Made by a program: the position numbers and the translations under genes. A stretch of DNA of 64,000 nucleotides from the NCBI RefSeq assembly GCF_008704995.1, contig NZ_CP023747.1:1-64000 (forward strand), in the 5' to 3' direction. Below the pieces are notes generated by a model that worked only from the letters and a program-made list of their open reading frames with translations, was not told the origin of the DNA and searched no databases. Position 1 is the first letter of the stretch. Every line of letters starts with the position of its first letter. The DNA is from Streptomyces nodosus. GTDB lineage: Bacteria > Actinomycetota > Actinomycetes > Streptomycetales > Streptomycetaceae. This document shows positions 63,062 to 64,000 of this stretch, in pieces.

Positions 63062-63475
63062 TCAGGCCAGGAGCGAGTTCAGATGGGCCATGATGAGGTC
63101 GGCATTCTCCGCACAGGTGACATCGGCAGGCTTCGCCTCGATGTCGTCGATCACCGCCCGCACCTTGCGCTTGGACTGCGAAAGTTTCCGCTGCATTTCC
63201 TCTATCGCCACATGCTTGCGCCGCAGCGCCGCAAGCATTGCATCTCGATTCCACTCGCCGAGCCCCTCAGCCGGCAGCAGAGCCTTGATCTCAGCGAGCG
63301 TGAAACCCGCCAGCTGAGCCTGCTTGATGATCTCCAGCGCCTTTACAGCCACCTCGCCGTACACCCGGTAGCCCGATCCGGTGCGCTCATCCGGGGCCAG
63401 CAAGCCAGCCGTCTCATAGAACCGGATCCTCGACGGCGACACCCCTGCCGCAGTCGCCAACTCGCCGATCTTCAC
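63062..63475 (-). CDS. MerR-family transcriptional regulator
   Basis: A 137-residue protein with the N-terminal winged HTH MKIGELATAAGVSPSRIRFYETAGLLAPDERTGSGYRVY, followed by a dimerisation coiled coil. One Cys is present near the C-terminus (VTCAENADL). It is similar in layout to regulators of detoxification operons. It is transcribed toward the hydrolase gene and most likely acts on the palindrome 150 bp downstream. Confidence 0.9.
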   Translation of the reverse strand: MKIGELATAAGVSPSRIRFYETAGLLAPDERTGSGYRVYGEVAVKALEIIKQAQLAGFTLAEIKALLPAEGLGEWNRDAMLAALRRKHVAIEEMQRKLSQSKRKVRAVIDDIEAKPADVTCAENADLIMAHLNSLLA

Positions 63476-63639
63476 CCGTGTACCTCCCTAACTCGTCGAT
63501 CCGCCGACAGACACTGTGGAGTCTCCACCATGCTTGAAAGTCTAGAGTCGGCCCAGACGCACATGCCTACCGCCGAAGATGCCAGCGAGACCGCTTCTCA
63601 CGCGCCACACCGCAAGCGTGACAAGTCAAATTCCACAGG

Positions 63640-63945
63640 ATGCGTGTCTGGCATCCCCTCTGGGTGGAGCGCATCGACCGCAAGATCCAAGCCGTGCGAC
63701 GGCGGCAGGCCGAAGAGGAGCGCGGCCGACGCAACAGGCCGGAGCACCCGGACTGGATCGTTGAACCCGGTATCGGCGCAGATCGCGCCCCCGTCCAGGT
63801 CCACGCCGGCGACAGCTACATAGCGGGCAAGCGGCGCCGCGCGGTCAGCCGCAACGAAGCCCGCCGACTCCTCGCCGAGGGCCTCGAAGCCTGCACTCAC
63901 TGCGAACCCGACATCCAGCTGAACATCCTCGACTTACCGCTCATC
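63640..63945 (+). CDS. DUF6233 family protein, interrupted near its end
   Basis: From ATG 63640: MRVWHPLWVERIDRKIQAVRR, RPEHPDWIVEPGIGADRAPVQVHAGDSYIAGKRR, then EACTHCEPDIQLNILDL. The pattern (EHPDWI, VHxGDC/SYxAGKR, CxxC) is that of DUF6233, a Streptomyces family of unknown function. The frame stays open to the window edge, but from about 63946 the DNA belongs to a transposase on the other strand, so the true end is lost to an IS. Confidence 0.6.
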
Positions 63946-64000
63946 TCAGTTGGCCAGTCTCCTGTAACAGATGAGGGTGCAGGCGATGCTGGTGAAGGCC
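63946..64000 (-). CDS. IS5-family transposase C-terminus, partial at window edge
   Basis: The minus strand reads AFTSIACTLICYRRLAN and a stop at 63946-63948, the end of an IS5-group transposase whose body lies beyond the window. Confidence 0.65.
   Translation of the reverse strand, partial: AFTSIACTLICYRRLAN

Overview
The window looks like an accessory region of a Streptomyces chromosome. It is very GC-rich with strong third-position GC, has AGGAG/GAGG ribosome sites with frequent GTG starts and GTGA/ATGA overlaps, contains Streptomyces-type families (DUF6207, DUF6233, DUF4238, a BldC-like HTH protein, an ABC sugar importer without its own ATPase), and is crowded with insertion-sequence debris and frameshifted genes. 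No rRNA, tRNA or CRISPR array was seen.

Layout. 0.1-6.1 kb: flank with a short-chain dehydrogenase, integrase, IS3 and IS5 relics, an intact GH15 trehalase/glucoamylase-type hydrolase and a truncated P450. 6.1-26.6 kb: a validamycin-type C7N-aminocyclitol pathway. A minus-strand arm holds the MFS exporter, the GT2 glucosyltransferase valG, a Gfo/Idh oxidoreductase, a HAD phosphatase and the coupled set valN-valM-valL-valK. A plus-strand arm holds valA-valB-valC, a decayed epimerase, valD, a decayed GT2 gene and a vldW-like 2-oxoglutarate dioxygenase. The arms diverge from an AT-richer control region at about 17-18.3 kb. 26.7-30.1 kb: a TnpB relic and an rmlA-rmlB pair (dTDP-glucose synthase and 4,6-dehydratase).

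30.6-32.2 kb: nested insertion sequences. 32.6-41.1 kb: an unfamiliar eight-gene plus-strand operon with an MFS exporter, radical SAM/SPASM enzyme, acyl carrier protein, PGM1-like ATP-grasp ligase, Gfo/Idh oxidoreductase, APH-type kinase, GT-B glycosyltransferase and free-standing condensation enzyme. From the ACP onward every stop overlaps the next start. This is the best candidate for an undescribed system: it looks like a machine that loads a carboxylate on a carrier, builds or modifies a sugar/cyclitol, and joins the two by an amide or ester. 41.6-44.9 kb: a sugar ABC importer (two permeases and a lipoprotein). 45.0-46.7 kb: a decayed AraC/FAD-oxidoreductase pair and a second copy of the inner IS. 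47.3-48.9 kb: phosphoglucomutase with a TTA codon.

49-64 kb: flank with an AraC regulator divergent from a monooxygenase/SDR operon, several frameshifted conserved genes, intact IS1380-type and IS5-type elements, a thioesterase cut by an IS, and a MerR-controlled SDR/hydrolase operon with a clear palindromic operator.

How the parts may work together (inference): phosphoglucomutase supplies glucose 1-phosphate for nucleotide sugars; valA-D and valK-N make validoxylamine A 7'-phosphate; a phosphatase and ValG convert it to validamycin A; the dioxygenase would hydroxylate it. The 32.6-41.1 kb operon and rmlAB may decorate this scaffold or make a second, sugar-containing product. TTA codons occur in valA, valG, the HAD gene, the ACP gene and pgm, suggesting shared bldA control.
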